64,000 nt of DNA. Source: Alkalicoccus saliphilus (GTDB taxonomy: Bacteria > Bacillota > Bacilli > Bacillales > Salisediminibacteriaceae). Under the pieces are notes generated by a model that was not told the origin of the DNA, did no database searches, and saw nothing but the letters and a program-made list of their open reading frames with translations. The stretch lies in NCBI RefSeq assembly GCF_003044065.1, contig NZ_PZJJ01000006.1:1-64000 (forward strand). Direction: 5' to 3'. A program made the position numbers and the translations under genes. Positions 19,393-28,839 of this stretch are shown piece after piece. Within the stretch, counting starts at the first letter, position 1, and each line of letters starts with the position of its first letter.

Positions 19393-19531
19393 CAGGCTGT
19401 TTATAAAGTGTTTTTTATACATGCCTATGCATTTCCCTGCTTTCGCCTCCTCAGGACGCTTTCCGGGCGGGCCGGCTTCAGCTCATTTCTTCCTCCAAAT
19501 GCTCGGAAGAAATGGATCTTCTGCTCGTCCT
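19393..19531 (-). repeat. Dispersed repeat, copy 2 (inverted)
   Basis: The reverse complement matches 137-274 across its whole length with a handful of mismatches. It begins one base after the acnA terminator, the same relation to a terminator as copy 1. Confidence 0.85.
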
Positions 19532-19684
19532 TCATCCCCCCTGGCAGCCCTTTATTAGGGAAGCCAGGTTCATAATTGAGGAATTTTAAAGCAGTGTGAA
19601 AAAACGGTGAGACTGGTTGCGGGAAAGTTCGTGTAGGGAGATAATTGTATAAACTTACAGTTTCTAAAAGGAGAAATGCTCTTG

Positions 19685-20167
19685 ATGAACAAGGATAAGA
19701 AATTGAACGGTTGGAGGACACCCTCCAGGGCTCTGTTAACAGCATATCTCGGGGTTTTGTTTTATATAGTATTTTTCGCTTGGAATCACGGGGCATCGTT
19801 CCATGAGGTTGGGGAGGATGGAAGAAATTATAATCTTACTCCGCTGTTAAGTATATATCGTATCGGCTTTTTCAGCGCTTCGTATGTTGATCCGCTGATC
19901 ATTCTTGGAGGAAACATTCTATTATTTTTTCCATATGGTTTTCTTTTAACGGATATTCTGCATAGAAAAAACGACCGTACCCGGACGGCCGTATTTTTAA
20001 TCGTATTAAGTACCGCAGCAGCGCTGTCGGTTTTTATTGAAGTGAATCAGTATTATTTTACTTATCGGGTTGCAAATATTGATGACGTTATATTAAACAC
20101 TTCAGGAGCTTTTATCGGGTACTGTGTCTGGAGAATCACAAGCCGTATCGTCAGAAGGAGGACCTGA
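19685..20167 (+). CDS. VanZ-like membrane protein
   Basis: A 160-residue VanZ-like protein with about four transmembrane segments. Family motifs are [11 protein letters not shown] near the first loop, [14 protein letters not shown], and the Glu-rich helix [30 protein letters not shown]. The start is taken at ATG 19685 (a TTG at 19682 is equally possible), 11 bases after AAAAGGAG. VanZ relatives affect teicoplanin resistance and the cell envelope, but no specific role is shown here. Its 3' end overlaps the convergent TVP38 gene by 66 bases. Confidence 0.85.
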   Translation: MNKDKKLNGWRTPSRALLTAYLGVLFYIVFFAWNHGASFHEVGEDGRNYNLTPLLSIYRIGFFSASYVDPLIILGGNILLFFPYGFLLTDILHRKNDRTRTAVFLIVLSTAAALSVFIEVNQYYFTYRVANIDDVILNTSGAFIGYCVWRITSRIVRRRT

Positions 20168-20779
20168 ACGTTTCAACCACCATTTATATCCTCTGTAGAC
20201 AGTAAATAAAAACAGTGAATAGATAATTACCATATAAACGAGGTCGGCAGGATCTGTCACTATCGTGTGGCCTGCAAGAGCGAATAAAGCCATAGAAGGG
20301 ATTTTACCGAGTCCGGAAGCTGTGGAATATAAAATAAAAGGAACACGGCTGAGTGCTGCATAAGCATTAATAATAATGGAAGGAATAACCGGAATCATCC
20401 GAAGAACAGTGAGTGACATAAAGGCATTCTTTTCAAAAAGCAGAGTCAGCCCCTGTACTGCTGTATACCGGGCCAGCAGTTTTCTTCCGGATTTTTCAAA
20501 CCCTCCATATCTGATCATTAAAAAAAATAACATGGAAGCGAGTGTAGAGCCTGTCCATATTATGACCGCTCCGGAAGGCCCGAAGGCAGCTCCTATCACT
20601 CCGCCCACTAAAGGGTAGGGGATGACTGGGAAGAGCGAAAGAAGAGTTGCAGTTATAATAGTAACGAATATGTAATCCCTGCCGTATGTTTCCAGCCAGA
20701 TAAGCATCGGTTCATGGTAAAACCATAAAAGAAGTACAGTCAGGAAGGTAAAAAGAAGTACTGCTAATTTGCGTGCCAT
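20102..20779 (-). CDS. TVP38/TMEM64 (DedA-like) membrane protein
   Basis: A 225-residue membrane protein with the VTT/SNARE-associated fold: [32 protein letters not shown] and [21 protein letters not shown] are the two re-entrant helix regions. Related proteins include lipid scramblases and the DedA proteins. The ATG at 20779 has GGAG 8 bases upstream; an upstream extension to 20830 has no ribosome site. A second family member lies at 28840. It overlaps vanZ tail-to-tail. Confidence 0.85.
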   Translation of the reverse strand: MARKLAVLLFTFLTVLLLWFYHEPMLIWLETYGRDYIFVTIITATLLSLFPVIPYPLVGGVIGAAFGPSGAVIIWTGSTLASMLFFLMIRYGGFEKSGRKLLARYTAVQGLTLLFEKNAFMSLTVLRMIPVIPSIIINAYAALSRVPFILYSTASGLGKIPSMALFALAGHTIVTDPADLVYMVIIYSLFLFTVYRGYKWWLKRSGPPSDDTACDSPDTVPDKSS

Positions 20780-21153
20780 CGTCCAATCTCCTTTATAAGT
20801 GTCTTTCTTTATTATACATAGAATAAACAAAAGGGACTAAGGAAAGGCTGCGAGAATACAGGAAAGCGTAAAATCAAGGGTTTCAGGCTGCACAGTAACT
20901 GCTCCTCCCGGGCCCCGCCGGTGACCGTAAGCCGTACAATCTGTTAAAATAGAATTATATTATCTGCTGACACAGCCGGGAAATAACATTGCGCAGCTTA
21001 ATGTAGCAGGTCCTTTAAATCCACAGATCGTAATAAAACGTCCGGCTGGGAAAGCTGTTTCTAAATTGGTTATCATAATTAAGTACCCTTTGAGCGGATT
21101 CAGTTTTGAAAAAACAGCTTACATATTAAGACACTTTGAAAGGAAGTATTTTT
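20780..21153. other. Intergenic region before the double-AAA ATPase
   Basis: About 370 bases with no ORF of note. It probably carries the divergent promoters of its two neighbours. I could not fix a sigma-A promoter or a sporulation sigma-E promoter with confidence. Confidence 0.5.
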
Positions 21154-23448
21154 ATGGTTGGAAAAAACGCAGAGCTGAACCCGGAAATGAAGATACAGGA
21201 AGTTAAAAAAATGCCCTACAGTGAGCTAAACGAAGCTGAAATCACCCGGGTTCTTCATAACCTCCCGGCAGAGGATACGTCGCGGCCTGATTGGGAGGCA
21301 GCGGCAGCAGCTGCCAGATTCGAAAGAAAAGGTTTTCAGGATAAGAGAGTGGAAGAATACATGATTTCAGCCCTTTCGTCAAATAACCCGTCCGAATACG
21401 TATGTGAAACTATTATTCACATAGCATATGAAATCTTAAAACAACCTTGGTTTGAGGACGGATTTCCCAAAATAAGGGAAACGGATCACAGTCATGGAAA
21501 GAAGAAAAAACTGGAGCATCTGAGGCAGCTGCTGGCAGTCGAAAAAGAACGAACTTCGGGGTACACTCTGTTAAAAGAAAAAAGAGAAACTGTATGTCAA
21601 GGAGCGGGGGGGAGTAAGAAAAATCAGGCAGTAACACACTGGCTTAATCTCCTCCCTGAAATAGAAAGGATGATCCAGGAAGCCGAAACGGCGGCATCAG
21701 ATTACAGAAACACAATTTCAGGAATATATTCTTCCAAAGAAAAAAAACACAATTTAGATGAAGTGCTTAAAAACCTTATGGAGGTTTCAGAAGACTGGGA
21801 TGCTGCAGTACAGGAAGAACTGAGTACGGAGAGCAGGGCGCTTGAAGAGCTCAGCAGAATGACAGGAATGAAGCAGGTAAAAAAGAGTGTGCATGCCTTT
21901 TACCATTTTCTGCAGTATGAAAAGGAACGGGAAACGAGAGGATACGAGAACAGTTCTGAACAAAGCCTTAATATGATTATTACAGGAAATCCCGGAACTG
22001 GGAAAACGACGATAGCTAAGCTTCTCGCAGAGATCTATTTCGAGATGGGGGTTCTCCCTAAAGAAAAGGTCGTGGAAGCTGACCGGTCCAGACTTGTAGG
22101 GGCATATGTCGGTCAGACTGAAGAAAAAACCACCGCAGTTATAGAAGAAGCCCTAGGTGGAGTTTTATTTATTGATGAAGCCTATACTCTGCATAGAAGC
22201 GGAGGAGAAGGCAGTGACTACGGCCAGACTGTCATCGACACGTTGATTTCAGCGATGACCAGCGGAAAATATGCGGGAGGTTTTGCTGTTATACTGGCGG
22301 GCTATCCGGTGGAAATGAGAGAATTTCTTAATAGCAATCCAGGGCTCCGCAGCCGTTTCCCATCTTCCAATTTTATCGATCTGCCGGATTACACTATGCA
22401 GGAATTAATTGAAATAGGAGTAAAAACGGCGCTGGATCAGGACTTTACTCTAGCTCCTGATGTGTATCCAGTTTTGAAGGCACGTCTTGAAAAAGAACAG
22501 GTCGATGAAAGTTTTGGAAATGCAAGAACGGTTAAGCAGCTCATTCAGGAAGCTGTTTTCCGTCAGGGAGCAGAAGCGGCTCAAACAAAAGATTTTTCCG
22601 AATCGCAGATGACACTGCTTTCAGGAAAGTATTTCGAAGAAACAGAAACAGAAACGGACACGGACCCTTTTCTGGAACTGGAAGAACTAATCGGTCTTGA
22701 TAATGTGAAGCGCGAAGTTAAACAGCTGGCCTCTTTTGTGGAAGTTCAGCAGGAAAGAAAAAAAGCAGGTTACCGAGGGGTCCCGGTACAGCTTCATGCA
22801 GTTTTTACCGGTCCGCCTGGTACAGGAAAGACAACTGTCGCCCGCATATACAGTAAAATACTCAAGCAGCTCGGATTGTTGAAACGCGGACATGTTATTA
22901 CAGCAGGCCGCAGTGACCTCGTGGCAGGATATACCGGACAGACGGCACTTAAAACTAAAAAACTGATCCGGCAGGCTCTCGGCGGAGTACTCTTCATTGA
23001 TGAAGCGTATTCCCTGCTCAGGGGAGGAGATCAGGACTTCGGAAGAGAAGCGGTGGATACACTGGTTGAAGAAATGACTAAACATAATGAAAACCTTGTC
23101 ATTATTCTGGCCGGTTACGAATCCCCTATGGACGAGCTTTTGAAAAGTAATCCAGGTATCGCCTCACGCTTTAAAAAGGAAATTCATTTTCCTCCTTACC
23201 AGTCAGAGGAACTTATGAAAATCCTCCTTTTTTATGCCGGAAAGTATGGGTATACTTTAGGGGCGGGAGTTTATGAAGAACTTCTGAGGAAAATAAAGGA
23301 AAAGCAGGTGGACGGGAATGCCCGTACTGTAAAGGATATGATAGAGAACGCGGTACAGGTTCAGGCCTATAACTATATTTACGGCAGTAAAAATCGGGCA
23401 CTTAATGAACTGCATAAAGATGATTTCTACCTGCTGCAGGAGGAATGA
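21154..23448 (+). CDS. Double AAA+ ATPase, SpoVK/CbxX-like
   Basis: A 764-residue protein. An unrecognised helical, charged N-terminus (about 1-215) is followed by two tandem CbxX/CfqX/SpoVK-type AAA+ modules. Module 1 has Walker A GNPGTGKTT and Walker B GGVLFIDEAYTL; module 2 has GPPGTGKTT and GGVLFIDEAYSL. Both keep the GN/DGNARTVK sensor-2 region. B. subtilis SpoVK has a single module of about 320 residues, so this is a different architecture. GAAAGGAAG precedes the ATG. It is followed 1 base later by yneP. Function unknown; a remodelling ATPase is likely. Confidence 0.85.
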   Translation: MVGKNAELNPEMKIQEVKKMPYSELNEAEITRVLHNLPAEDTSRPDWEAAAAAARFERKGFQDKRVEEYMISALSSNNPSEYVCETIIHIAYEILKQPWFEDGFPKIRETDHSHGKKKKLEHLRQLLAVEKERTSGYTLLKEKRETVCQGAGGSKKNQAVTHWLNLLPEIERMIQEAETAASDYRNTISGIYSSKEKKHNLDEVLKNLMEVSEDWDAAVQEELSTESRALEELSRMTGMKQVKKSVHAFYHFLQYEKERETRGYENSSEQSLNMIITGNPGTGKTTIAKLLAEIYFEMGVLPKEKVVEADRSRLVGAYVGQTEEKTTAVIEEALGGVLFIDEAYTLHRSGGEGSDYGQTVIDTLISAMTSGKYAGGFAVILAGYPVEMREFLNSNPGLRSRFPSSNFIDLPDYTMQELIEIGVKTALDQDFTLAPDVYPVLKARLEKEQVDESFGNARTVKQLIQEAVFRQGAEAAQTKDFSESQMTLLSGKYFEETETETDTDPFLELEELIGLDNVKREVKQLASFVEVQQERKKAGYRGVPVQLHAVFTGPPGTGKTTVARIYSKILKQLGLLKRGHVITAGRSDLVAGYTGQTALKTKKLIRQALGGVLFIDEAYSLLRGGDQDFGREAVDTLVEEMTKHNENLVIILAGYESPMDELLKSNPGIASRFKKEIHFPPYQSEELMKILLFYAGKYGYTLGAGVYEELLRKIKEKQVDGNARTVKDMIENAVQVQAYNYIYGSKNRALNELHKDDFYLLQEE

Positions 23449-23449
23449 C

Positions 23450-23872
23450 ATGATTAAAGATGATGTAAAGATCCAGGTTAGATACGCAGAAACAGACCAG
23501 ATGGGAGTTGTGTACCACGCTAATTACCTCGTATGGTGTGAAATCGGCAGAACAAGCCTGATGAAAAAAATGGGGATTCCTTATATTGAAATGGAAAAAG
23601 AAGGAGTCCTCGCTCCGGTGACGAATGTCAGCATGGATTACAAATTCCCGGCAAGGTATGGAAAAGAAGTAATTGTCACGACTTACGTAAAAGACTATTC
23701 AGGAGTAAGAGTTACTTACGGTTACGAAATTAAAGATGATTCGGGCACACTCTGCCTGACGGGGACGAGTGAGCATGTGCTTGTAAATAAGGAAAGTTTC
23801 CGTCCAATTTCCATGAAAAAGCATTATCCCGAGTGGGATAGGGTATATAAGGAAAACAGGATTACCTCCTGA
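23450..23872 (+). CDS. yneP: Acyl-CoA thioesterase YneP (YbgC/FadM family)
   Basis: A 140-residue hot-dog-fold thioesterase. The motif VRYAETDQMGVVYHANYLVW includes the catalytic Asp (ETDQMG) and the Tyr-His-Ala-Asn loop. GCAGGAGG lies just before the ATG at 23450. A longer in-frame start at 23405 inside the upstream gene was rejected. Substrate not known. Position next to yneQ matches B. subtilis. Confidence 0.93.
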   Translation: MIKDDVKIQVRYAETDQMGVVYHANYLVWCEIGRTSLMKKMGIPYIEMEKEGVLAPVTNVSMDYKFPARYGKEVIVTTYVKDYSGVRVTYGYEIKDDSGTLCLTGTSEHVLVNKESFRPISMKKHYPEWDRVYKENRITS

Positions 23873-23996
23873 ATGGTTTCAGCTGCAGAATAGTAACCCG
23901 TCCCAAACAGTTTCTGTCCCCGAGGAGCTGACGGACAGAACTGCGAATTAATAATAGAAGTCAAATGCGAATATTAGACCGAAAAGAGGTGGGAAT

Positions 23997-24320
23997 GTGG
24001 CTTTTGGGGTCAGTAAGGATGAACTGAAACAGTGGAGACAGAAAGCGGACCGGGGAGAAGTAGCTTTTCTTACCCACTATTGGTATGATCCCCGCTTCCC
24101 GGAATATAAAACGGTGACGAAAGCTGCATGCTGTGACAGAAGAACGCTTATTCAGTGGGGAAAAAAATACGGGTTGAAACCACAGTGGATTCACACAGAC
24201 AACCATTATCCTCACTATGATCTTATTGGAACAACGGAAAAAGAAATATTAACGGCGGAAGGTCATTCGGCTAAGCTGGCTAAGCTTCAGGGGAAGCCAG
24301 GTTCCGGACAATTTCACTAA
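23997..24320 (+). CDS. yneQ: Conserved hypothetical protein YneQ
   Basis: A 107-residue protein with a GTG start after GAGGTGGG. The segments LTHYWYDPRFPEYKTVTKAACC and WIHTDNHYPHYDLIG are typical of the Bacillus YneQ family. No catalytic motif is recognisable. The 124-base gap upstream has a CAGTTTCTGTCC/GGACAGAACTG hairpin (about 23910-23943) without a T run. Confidence 0.8.
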   Translation: MAFGVSKDELKQWRQKADRGEVAFLTHYWYDPRFPEYKTVTKAACCDRRTLIQWGKKYGLKPQWIHTDNHYPHYDLIGTTEKEILTAEGHSAKLAKLQGKPGSGQFH

Positions 24321-24411
24321 ATGCAGAAAAAAGCAGCGATCACCGGGCGCGGAAAAGCTGACAACTTTTTCACTGCTTTAAAAGAACTTTAAACAAAGAA
24401 AGGATGATAGT

Positions 24412-25242
24412 ATGCACAACTTTCAAAAAGAAATCATATCCGATTTAGAAGTAAAGCCGGAGATTAATGTTGAGGAGGAAATTACTCAGCGTAAAAATTT
24501 CCTGAAAGCCTATTTAAAAAAATCCGGGATGAAAGGATACGTTCTTGGTATATCCGGAGGTCAGGATTCAACACTTGCAGGTGCTCTTATTCAAGAGGCG
24601 ATTAACGAACTGAACGAAGAGGAAGCAGACGGTTCATATATTTTCTGTGGAGTGCGGCTCCCATATGACGTCCAGGCAGATGAAGACGATGCCTCCCTTG
24701 CTGTGGACTATATAAAACCGGATAAAGTGCTGACCGTAAATATTCAGTCGGCAGTGGATGCTTCTATGGAACAGTTCGAGGAAGCTCTCGGAGAACCGCT
24801 TTCTGATTTTCTTAAAGGAAATACAAAAGCGAGAGAACGTATGAAAGTGCAGTATGATATAGCGGCTCATTACAATCTCCTTGTAGCCGGAACGGACCAT
24901 GCTGCGGAAGCTGTAACAGGATTTTACACAAAATATGGCGACGGCGCCTGTGATATTGCCCCGTTATTCGGCCTGAACAAAAGGCAGGGAAAAAAAATAA
25001 TGGAAAAACTCGGAGCTCCTGAAAAGCTGGTTTCCAAAGTTCCTACAGCAGACCTTGAAGATGATCAGCCGCTGATCTCGGATGAAGAGGCGCTGGGTGT
25101 AACTTATAAAGAAATTGATCAATATTTGGAAGGTCAGGATGTCAGTGAAAAAGCCAAAAACATTATTGAATCAAAATATAAACAGACGATGCATAAAAGG
25201 CAGATGCCTGTCACGATATACGATTACTGGTGGCAGAAATAA
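24412..25242 (+). CDS. nadE: NH3-dependent NAD synthetase
   Basis: Final step of NAD synthesis: amidation of nicotinate adenine dinucleotide using ATP and ammonia. 276 residues, normal for the ammonia-dependent form without a glutaminase domain. The PP-loop motif GISGGQDSTLAG is near residue 45, with VAGTDHAAEAVTGFYTKYGDGACD and PTADLEDDQPLISDEEALGVTY further on. GAAAGGATG precedes the ATG. Its TAA overlaps the start of the PHP gene (TAATG). Confidence 0.97.
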   Translation: MHNFQKEIISDLEVKPEINVEEEITQRKNFLKAYLKKSGMKGYVLGISGGQDSTLAGALIQEAINELNEEEADGSYIFCGVRLPYDVQADEDDASLAVDYIKPDKVLTVNIQSAVDASMEQFEEALGEPLSDFLKGNTKARERMKVQYDIAAHYNLLVAGTDHAAEAVTGFYTKYGDGACDIAPLFGLNKRQGKKIMEKLGAPEKLVSKVPTADLEDDQPLISDEEALGVTYKEIDQYLEGQDVSEKAKNIIESKYKQTMHKRQMPVTIYDYWWQK

Positions 25243-26090
25243 TGTCCAGAGCTGATCTGCATATGCATTCAACTATATCTGACGGTGGGTATACGCCTTC
25301 AGAGCTGATGAAAAAATGTGCTGAAGCAGGCGTGAAAATGATTTCTCTAACAGATCATGACTCTACGGACGGCCTGCAGGAGGCAGCGCAGGCCGCTGCC
25401 TCGCTCGGGATGAAATTTATAAACGGTATAGAGCTTTCAACACGTGTGAAAGGACGAAGTGTTGATATTCTGGGTTATGGAATTGACAGCCGCTCACAAA
25501 ATCTTCAGGAAAAATTACAATTTCACCGGGAGAAACGTTACAACAGAATGAAGCAGATGGTGGAAAAGTGCCAGTCTATAGGACTGGCAGTTTCCATCGC
25601 AGACGTGGAAAAAGAAGTTACAGGGGTCACCTGGTCCCGTCCCCATCTGGCTGGGGCTCTTGTGAAAAAGGGCTATGCAGAATCTGTCAGTGAAGTTTTT
25701 GAGAAATTCATAGGATACGGCAGGCCCTGCTATGTGGAAAAAGAAGAAGAAATGCAGCCGGAAGAAGCAGTGAATATTATCCGGGAGGCCGGAGGAGCAG
25801 CGATAGCAGCTCACCCGGTTTACTATAATCTGGATGAGCAAATATTAAACTGGCTGGAAAGAGGTCAGCTGGATGGTGTGGAAGTGTACCATAGAGATCA
25901 TAGCCCCAAAGATATTAAACGTTTTCTTCTATTGGTTGAAAAAGCTGAAGTTAAAACAGGGAAACGGTTTTACCGCACAGGAGGCACCGATTTTCACCAT
26001 GAAAAATTCGGCCGGAGTGGAGAACGAATAGGTGCTTCGCCCCTTCCATGGAAAGAGGCGGAATATATATGCCGTGGAATTGGCGGATAA
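25242..26090 (+). CDS. PHP-domain phosphoesterase (TrpH/RNase AM-like)
   Basis: A 282-residue PHP protein with metal ligands in ADLHMHSTISDGG, SLTDHDSTDG and AAHPVYYNL, and the late HHEKFG His motif. Relatives such as E. coli TrpH/RNase AM are 5'-3' exonucleases acting on RNA and short 3',5'-phosphorylated nucleotides. The ATG shares its A with the nadE stop, so translation is coupled. A longer GTG start at 25230 lacks support. Confidence 0.88.
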   Translation: MSRADLHMHSTISDGGYTPSELMKKCAEAGVKMISLTDHDSTDGLQEAAQAAASLGMKFINGIELSTRVKGRSVDILGYGIDSRSQNLQEKLQFHREKRYNRMKQMVEKCQSIGLAVSIADVEKEVTGVTWSRPHLAGALVKKGYAESVSEVFEKFIGYGRPCYVEKEEEMQPEEAVNIIREAGGAAIAAHPVYYNLDEQILNWLERGQLDGVEVYHRDHSPKDIKRFLLLVEKAEVKTGKRFYRTGGTDFHHEKFGRSGERIGASPLPWKEAEYICRGIGG

Positions 26091-26102
26091 GTGGAGGAGA
26101 AT

Positions 26103-27314
26103 ATGAATAGTTCAGATATTATAAACAATAAAAACAAAGTTCATGCCTTTCTGCAGCCTGTCATAAGTGCAGATAAATACGAAGCCTCTGCATTTGAGGT
26201 GCTCGGCAGATATGAAGAAAACGATAAATACGCATCCATGGTCTCATTTTTTACTGACGAGTATGTGGAGGACGAAGTTAAGTGGGAAATCGATAAATGG
26301 ATTTACAGTTGGGCCGTGGAAAAAGCATTAAGACTGGAAAAACTGCCGGTTCTGCATTTTAATATTCTGCCGGCAGTACTCGGACCGCTTGACGCGGTCG
26401 AAGAGCTTCTGGAGTTTTTTGAGGAAATAGAGAAAAAGGGATTTCCCCGTTCCCACACGGTGTTTGAAATTCAAGCGGAAAAGTTTGAAGGGACTTTAAA
26501 AGAACTCACTCATATTCTTCTTTACTTTAAGGCCAGCGGGTATTTAACAGCGATGGACAATATAGGTATTAACGACACACATCTTGATCAGTTTTCGACG
26601 CTGGAGCCATCCATTATTAAGGTGGATGTTTCCGATCTGGAGGAAACATCTTCTTATTACACGTATAGTGAAATTCTCGATACACTCGCTTTTTATGCGA
26701 GAAAATTAGGGGCAGCCCTTCATTTTACAGGCATTGAAACGTCCCATCAGCTTCATATGGCATGGAGATATGGAGGCCGCTTTTTTCAGGGATTTCTCCT
26801 CGGTTTACCGCATGCCGAAGGAAGCAGCCGCAGCGAAAAACAGGAAGTCGTTAAGGATTTAATACACTCTTTTATTGATATGCACTACCGATGGCTGGAT
26901 CGTCAGACAGAGCTTTTAGTAAAGATGGATGAACGGGTTAAAAAAGTCTGGACTGGCAGGGAGTCCCTGGATACTTTCTTGAAAAGCCTGACTAAAAAAA
27001 TGGATATTGAAGCTTCCAGAATGTATATATGCGACAAGTATGGGTACCAGCAGACGGTTAACTGGACAAAAACAGAAGAAGCCGGGTGGAAAATGGATGA
27101 AACCGCCAAAGGGAAAAACTGGAGCTGGCGCGTTTACTTTCTCGATAATGTAGTTGAAATGCAGTTTAATAAAAATGGTATGCTCTCGGATAAATACAGA
27201 GATATTGAAACAAATGAAATTATCAGGACCTATTCCTGTCCTTTAGAAAAAAATCTGTATTTGTTTGTAGACCTGGATCCTGTTTATCTTTACAGACAGA
27301 ACTGGTTTCAATAA
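26103..27314 (+). CDS. YkuI-like degenerate EAL-domain c-di-GMP protein
   Basis: 403 residues, close to B. subtilis YkuI: N-terminal EAL domain (about 1-245) and a C-terminal PAS-like domain with MYICDKYGYQQT and the RTYSCPLEKNLYLFVDLDP end. The EAL signature reads FEVLGR, and the metal-binding DDFG-like motif reads MDNIG. Catalytic phosphodiesterase activity is therefore doubtful and c-di-GMP binding is more likely. GGAGGAG precedes ATG 26103. It follows the PHP gene closely and may be in its operon. Confidence 0.87.
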   Translation: MNSSDIINNKNKVHAFLQPVISADKYEASAFEVLGRYEENDKYASMVSFFTDEYVEDEVKWEIDKWIYSWAVEKALRLEKLPVLHFNILPAVLGPLDAVEELLEFFEEIEKKGFPRSHTVFEIQAEKFEGTLKELTHILLYFKASGYLTAMDNIGINDTHLDQFSTLEPSIIKVDVSDLEETSSYYTYSEILDTLAFYARKLGAALHFTGIETSHQLHMAWRYGGRFFQGFLLGLPHAEGSSRSEKQEVVKDLIHSFIDMHYRWLDRQTELLVKMDERVKKVWTGRESLDTFLKSLTKKMDIEASRMYICDKYGYQQTVNWTKTEEAGWKMDETAKGKNWSWRVYFLDNVVEMQFNKNGMLSDKYRDIETNEIIRTYSCPLEKNLYLFVDLDPVYLYRQNWFQ

Positions 27315-27343
27315 AACAGGCCGAATGAAAGGGGGGAGGCTGT

Positions 27344-28498
27344 TTGAAGTCTTCACCAGTCTGGAAGCTGAAAGGAACACTGTTTTTCTTTCATGCCTCG
27401 ATGACTATTATGATCAGCTACCTGCCCGTCTATTTTCAATATTTAGGATTAACCCCGTGGGAAATCGGAGTTCTGCTGGCTGCCGGGCCGGCGGCAGCTA
27501 TCCTGGCCCAGCCTTTCTGGGGGTTCATGAGTGATAAATGGAAAACAGTCCGTAAAATACTCATCCTCTGCCTGTCAGGGGCTTTAACGGTCGGATTTTT
27601 TCTTTTCCAGCTTAATGAGTTTTATTACATAATACCGGCTGTATATTTGTTTTTTTCTTTTCTTTCTCCAGCAGGGGGGCTGGGCGACAGTCTCGCACAG
27701 AAGGTGTCAGTAGAAAAAAGCGTGTCTTTCGGAAGTATACGAATGTGGGGGTCCCTCGGTTTTGGAAGTGCTTCTCTTGCGGGCGGCTACATTCTCAGCT
27801 GGATTGGGGTAGGCCATATTTATGCAGTGTTTGCTTTATTTTTAGTAACAGCACTCATATTCGCCTACGCTTCTCCTGACAGCACGCCATCGAGTAAACC
27901 TGTGAGTCTCGGAAGCGCCTGGAAACTTCGTAAAGACAGGGAGCTTCTTCTTTTTCTCGGTTTTATTATGACGATCAGTCTGACCCACCGTATGAACGAT
28001 TCCTTTATTGGATTATACATAGTTGATCTCGGGGCGGACGAGTCGGTAATTGGGATGGCCTGGTTCATCGGAGTTACTGCTGAAGCACTGATGTTCGCTT
28101 TCAGTACGTATTGGATGCGCCGTTTTCATCCTCTCACCCTGATAGCTTTGGCAGCGGCACTTTACACTGTCCGCTGGATCCTGCTTTTTTTGGCTCCGGA
28201 ACCGGGTTACGTACTCATGATTCAGGTGACACACGGCATAGCGTTTGCTGTTTTTTATTTAACAGCTTTTCAGTTTGTCAGCAGGCTCGTTCCTAAAGAG
28301 TTGGAATCTACAGGGCATCTGCTCTTTATTTCCGTTTTTTTCGGCGTATCCGGTGTAATTGGATCCTCGGCAGGAGGGATTATTGTAGATGCATACAGCC
28401 TTAAAATACTTTATGCAGTTATGGCATGTCTGGCATTTGCAGGCTTTATAGGAGCATTGACATACAGAAAGAAATTTATTCAAAAGTTCAGCTATTAA
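27344..28498 (+). CDS. Major facilitator superfamily transporter
   Basis: A 384-residue transporter with about 12 membrane helices. Early features are YLPVYFQYLGLTPWEIGVLLAAGPAAAILAQPFWGFMSDKW, including the loop 2-3 motif GxxSDK; SFGSIRMWGSLGFGSASLAGGY is typical of the LacY-like (MFS_1-like) group. The TTG start has GGGGGAGG upstream. The substrate cannot be read from sequence. Confidence 0.85.
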   Translation: MKSSPVWKLKGTLFFFHASMTIMISYLPVYFQYLGLTPWEIGVLLAAGPAAAILAQPFWGFMSDKWKTVRKILILCLSGALTVGFFLFQLNEFYYIIPAVYLFFSFLSPAGGLGDSLAQKVSVEKSVSFGSIRMWGSLGFGSASLAGGYILSWIGVGHIYAVFALFLVTALIFAYASPDSTPSSKPVSLGSAWKLRKDRELLLFLGFIMTISLTHRMNDSFIGLYIVDLGADESVIGMAWFIGVTAEALMFAFSTYWMRRFHPLTLIALAAALYTVRWILLFLAPEPGYVLMIQVTHGIAFAVFYLTAFQFVSRLVPKELESTGHLLFISVFFGVSGVIGSSAGGIIVDAYSLKILYAVMACLAFAGFIGALTYRKKFIQKFSY

Positions 28499-28839
28499 TA
28501 AACACTGGGCGATTTAAATTCAAAGCTGTATTAAAATTCGCTGTTGACGGCTGGAGAAAAACTTCACTACGGAGCTTTAATAGAGCCAAATTCACTATTG
28601 CCCTTATTTTAAGAAACTGTAAAAAGAAGGGTTAGTCAAAATGCGGAAAAGGTGCCGGATGAAATGTCCAGGTGCCTTTTTGATTTATCATCAGGCGGAA
28701 GAAAATAATTTGTTTTAAAAACAATCGTTAAAGCTAATTAAAACATTTTTATAAAAATAACTAATCGATCCTCCTGAATATTTTTACCGGAGCCAGGAAA
28801 AAGTTATACTGATGTAAAGAGATAGAAGGGAATTTGTCT
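28499..28839. other. Intergenic region after the MFS gene
   Basis: About 340 bases without a gene. It holds an intrinsic terminator (28647-28681) and an AT-rich stretch likely to contain the next promoter. Nothing else recognised. Confidence 0.6.
28647..28681 (+). terminator. Terminator of the nadE-MFS gene group
   Basis: AAAAGGTGCC pairs with GGTGCCTTTTT through G-C, A-T and two G-T pairs, extended by GGA/TCC, followed by T. Confidence 0.75.
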
